A stretch of 64,000 bases of DNA, from NCBI RefSeq assembly GCF_019430885.1, contig NZ_JAHYBZ010000011.1, positions 124,001-188,000 of the forward strand, read 5' to 3'. Position numbers and translations under genes: made by a program. Under the pieces are notes generated by a model. It searched no databases. It was not told the origin of the DNA and saw only the letters and a program-made list of their open reading frames with translations. The stretch is from Roseomonas alba. Lineage in GTDB: Bacteria; Pseudomonadota; Alphaproteobacteria; Acetobacterales; Acetobacteraceae. The stretch's first letter is position 1, and each line of letters begins with the position of its first letter. This document shows, piece after piece, positions 61,819 through 64,000 of the stretch.

Positions 61819-62426
61819 CAGGCGGCCCGCAGCGTCGGCAGCGGCGTCGCTGCGTTCACGAGATACGACAGCCCGGTGGGCGGGTTCGCCATGATCGGCA
61901 CACCGGCCTGATGCGTCAGCGCCGCGAAGAACCCGTTCTCGCTGCCGGTCGTGCCACCCCCGGCGCCGCCATCCGCCGCGGCCGAGCCGAGCAACAGCGT
62001 GTTCCCCCCGCTGAACGCCTGCGTGCTGGTACCGCGCACCGAGGGCACCCCGGAGAAGCACAGCAGCAACCACCAGACGCCAGCCGAGATCCAGCGCGGT
62101 TGCGCGAAGGGGCAGAGCGCATTGCCGGCCGCAGACGTGTCGGCATCCGCCACCGGCTCTTCGATCACCGCACCCGGCCGGCCCGCACCATTGTCCGCGG
62201 TGAGCGCCATACGCAGGACGCCCGCGGCGCCGGTCGTCACGCTCACCGTCATGGCCGAGAACAAGCCCGGCCGCGCGAGGACATAGGGCACGCAGTACAG
62301 TCGGTTCGCCGTCATCGCGACGGCGCCGCCGACCGCGCGCGCATGCTGCGAGGCGTAGAACCGCCCCGACACGTAGGGCAGCATTGCCGGTGTCGGCGGC
62401 AGGTAGTGCTGGAACAGCGCGGTCAT
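61818..62426 (-). CDS. Hypothetical phage protein (202 aa)
   Basis: A 202-residue Gly/Ala/Thr-rich protein (SGRFYASQHARAVGGAVAMT). No family is recognised. The composition suggests a surface beta-structure, perhaps a head fibre or decoration protein; it is translated between terminase and gpW with overlaps on both sides. Confidence 0.6.
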   Translation of the reverse strand: MTALFQHYLPPTPAMLPYVSGRFYASQHARAVGGAVAMTANRLYCVPYVLARPGLFSAMTVSVTTGAAGVLRMALTADNGAGRPGAVIEEPVADADTSAAGNALCPFAQPRWISAGVWWLLLCFSGVPSVRGTSTQAFSGGNTLLLGSAAADGGAGGGTTGSENGFFAALTHQAGVPIMANPPTGLSYLVNAATPLPTLRAA

Positions 62427-62776
62427 GCGAGCGGCCGGATGCCGAGGGTGAGCAGGCGCTCCGCCGCCTGGTTCACCGGCGCGGCGGCAAGACCCGAGCG
62501 CAGGCGCAGCCAGCGCCAGCCGAGCAGCAGCGTCGGTGGCAGGGTGAGCGCGCGGCCGGCGGCGACCGTCAGCACCACCTCGTTGCCAAGGTGGTCGTAG
62601 AGGTCCGCCCAGGCCGCGGGCTCACCCTCGTCGAGCGAGCCCTGCAAGGTGAGCGGCGCATCGGTCCAGGCGGCGGGCAGCAGCAGCAGGCAGACGCCAT
62701 AGCCGACGCTCGCGACGGGTCCGCTCAGCACCTGGCCGGCGGCGATGCTGGTGCGCACCGGGACGATGGCGGTCAT
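62423..62776 (-). CDS. Hypothetical phage protein (117 aa)
   Basis: A 117-residue protein from ATG 62776. The content (VCLLLLPAAWTDAPLTLQGS) looks like a small beta-rich structural protein similar in style to the next gene. It overlaps that gene by ATGA and follows the terminase gene by 14 bp. The function is unknown. Confidence 0.6.
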   Translation of the reverse strand: MTAIVPVRTSIAAGQVLSGPVASVGYGVCLLLLPAAWTDAPLTLQGSLDEGEPAAWADLYDHLGNEVVLTVAAGRALTLPPTLLLGWRWLRLRSGLAAAPVNQAAERLLTLGIRPLA

Positions 62777-62790
62777 GGAGATCTCCAGTG

Positions 62791-64000
62791 TCAGCGCAGC
62801 CAGCCGCCGCGCGGGGCAAGCCAGGCACGAGGGCGGGTCGGCGGTGCAGCGGCGGGCGATGCCTGCGCCGCCGCGGACGATGGTTCGTCGGCCGGCAGTG
62901 ACAGCGCGTCGGCCATTCGCGCCCAGCGCCCTTCGCCCCAGCCATCCATGCCGAGCGCGGCCGCAGCGGCGCGCGCATAGACGCGGCAGTCCAGCGCCTC
63001 GTTGCGTTCGCGGGTCTTCACCCATTCGAGCCGGCGAAAGCCATTGCGACCGGCGCGCGCAACCAGCTGTTCGGCGGTGAGCTGGCGGCAGAATTCTTCC
63101 CCTGCCGCATGGATCGGCAGGTGAACGAAGCCGGCGAGGAACGGATCGCCGCTCTCCTCCGTGGGCCGGTCGAGCTTCAGCCAGCCATAGGTCTCTGCCT
63201 TGAGGAAGGACGAGCCGACCGGCCAGACCTTCAGCCCGCCGAGCTTGCGTCCGTTGCGCCGCACCTCCGTCGCCGCGGGCTGGCCGATCGCGGCGCGCAG
63301 CCCGTCCTGGCCCTTGACCGCGATGGCGCGCCCCGCACCGGCCCGCCGCACGAAGGCATAGACCTCGGCGGTGGTCATGCCATCGCCGCTGTCGATCGCC
63401 GCCATGGCAATGGGCAGGCGATGACCCGAGGCATGGCGCCAGGTCTCGCCCAGCAGCCGCCGGAGTTCCTCCCACACCGCGCCCTCGAACGGGTTCCCCG
63501 CCAGCACGCGGTGCTCGACCAGCCAGGACTGGCGGTCCTCCCCCCAGGCCCAGAGCGAGGCCTCGAGGCGGTCGCGCTGCACGTCGACGCCGGCGGTGAG
63601 CAGCAGCCCGCCCATTGGCACGGTGCCGGCCGGCCAGTGCTCGCGGCGGTCATAGAGCCGCTGCCAGTCCGGCGCCTCGCCCGCCTCCTGCCAGGTCTCG
63701 CCGAGGACGGTGTTGCGGAAGGTCTTGATCGCCCGGTCGTCACCCTGCGCGGCGAGCCACAGGCGGGCAATCTCCGACCAGGGCATCCAGCCCGGCGGCG
63801 AATAGAGCGCCGAGATGTGGAAGCCGACGGCGTGCGGGTCCGTCGGCGTGGCTGTGGTCCGCCACTCCCCCGCGGCCAGCATCGCCGCCTTGTGCTGTTC
63901 CCCGATCGGCACGTCGCAGGCCTCGCAGAGGTATCTGGCCGTGTCGGGCGCGCCCTCATCCCAGACCAGCCGCTCGAAGCGCAGCCACTGCATCGCCCTG
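62791..64000 (-). CDS. Terminase large subunit (GpA family), 5' partial
   Basis: The visible 400 residues are the C-terminal part of a lambda gpA-type terminase: LCEACDVPIGEQHKAAML zinc-like segment, then GFHISALYSPPGWMPWSEIA and the nuclease domain with LLTAGVDVQRDRLEASLWAW (first catalytic Asp) and the late LDCRVYARAAAA (last Asp region). The ATPase domain and the start lie beyond the right edge. It cuts and packages DNA into the prohead. Confidence 0.9.
   Translation of the reverse strand, partial: RAMQWLRFERLVWDEGAPDTARYLCEACDVPIGEQHKAAMLAAGEWRTTATPTDPHAVGFHISALYSPPGWMPWSEIARLWLAAQGDDRAIKTFRNTVLGETWQEAGEAPDWQRLYDRREHWPAGTVPMGGLLLTAGVDVQRDRLEASLWAWGEDRQSWLVEHRVLAGNPFEGAVWEELRRLLGETWRHASGHRLPIAMAAIDSGDGMTTAEVYAFVRRAGAGRAIAVKGQDGLRAAIGQPAATEVRRNGRKLGGLKVWPVGSSFLKAETYGWLKLDRPTEESGDPFLAGFVHLPIHAAGEEFCRQLTAEQLVARAGRNGFRRLEWVKTRERNEALDCRVYARAAAAALGMDGWGEGRWARMADALSLPADEPSSAAAQASPAAAPPTRPRAWLAPRGGWLR

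Larger units (their letters stand above)
44342..64000 (-). mobile_element. Tailed prophage (structural and lysis modules), right end outside the window
   Basis: About 24 contiguous minus-strand genes read from terminase to tail spike in canonical order with lambda-like portal and gpW-like joiner, tail tube, frameshifted tail chaperones and tape measure. Lysis genes sit between head and tail modules. Two plus-strand cargo genes interrupt it. Integrase, repressor and replication genes are not in the window, and no attachment site could be placed at the left edge. Confidence 0.9.

Overview
The window is high-GC DNA with overlapping genes and few AT-rich gaps. It carries several families typical of Alphaproteobacteria: MbfA-type ferritin-VIT, an NDUFS4-like protein, FixJ-type output domains and many periplasmic-binding-protein/amidase genes. 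The mix would fit an Acetobacteraceae (Roseomonas-like) chromosome. That placement is inferred from gene content only; there is no rRNA or tRNA in the window to confirm it.

Layout. 1-5352: the end of a giant secreted protein with a sedolisin-like domain whose catalytic Ser position is Gly. 5394-6364: IS3-family remains. 6327-12551: a fatty-acid desaturase and a degenerate receiver protein in one operon, facing a 1457-residue CheB-CheR-PAS-histidine kinase-REC-REC-HTH fusion. 12.5-19 kb: a decayed zone with a truncated nhaA, an exoD pseudogene and a MetE-like remnant. It also holds a stand-alone proteasome-fold hydrolase, a CsbD protein and an ABC half-transporter that has lost its ATPase motifs.

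19-27.8 kb: a small-molecule catabolic cluster. It has a GntR/FCD regulator, an SMP-30 lactonase, two amidases, two short-chain dehydrogenases and a Tat-exported solute-binding protein. A deletion has fused scraps of a permease gene and a second binding-protein gene. Four copies of a TTTGAT-N2-ATCAAA-like palindrome lie upstream of its transcription units and look like the operators of the GntR protein. 28.1-29.0 kb: IS630 and IS3 relics; the second IS3 copy matches the one at 5.5-6.4 kb but has a different internal deletion.

29.4-43.9 kb: a protein-quality-control island resembling the transmissible locus of stress tolerance (heat resistance locus) of Gammaproteobacteria. It encodes HtpX, three Hsp20 proteins, an NDUFS4-like protein, a ClpG/ClpK-type disaggregase with an N-terminal zinc motif, FtsH, PsiE, a DegP-like protease and MbfA on the minus strand. 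A rhomboid protease, an SDH-type Clp-fold protease, thioredoxin 2 and a KefB-type antiporter follow on the plus strand. Tight overlaps show operon structure. The proteins should together disaggregate and degrade damaged proteins in cytoplasm, membrane and periplasm.

44.3-64 kb: most of the structural and lysis modules of a tailed prophage with a long tail. Read right to left these are terminase large subunit, gpW-like joiner, lambda-type portal, a fused prohead protease/major capsid protein, DUF2190 protein, endolysin, overlapping Rz/Rz1 spanins, holin, tail tube, tail chaperones with a classical -1 frameshift site, tape measure, tip proteins and tail spike. Two opposite-strand cargo genes (an SMR efflux pump and a cupin) sit inside it. 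The prophage runs off the right edge.
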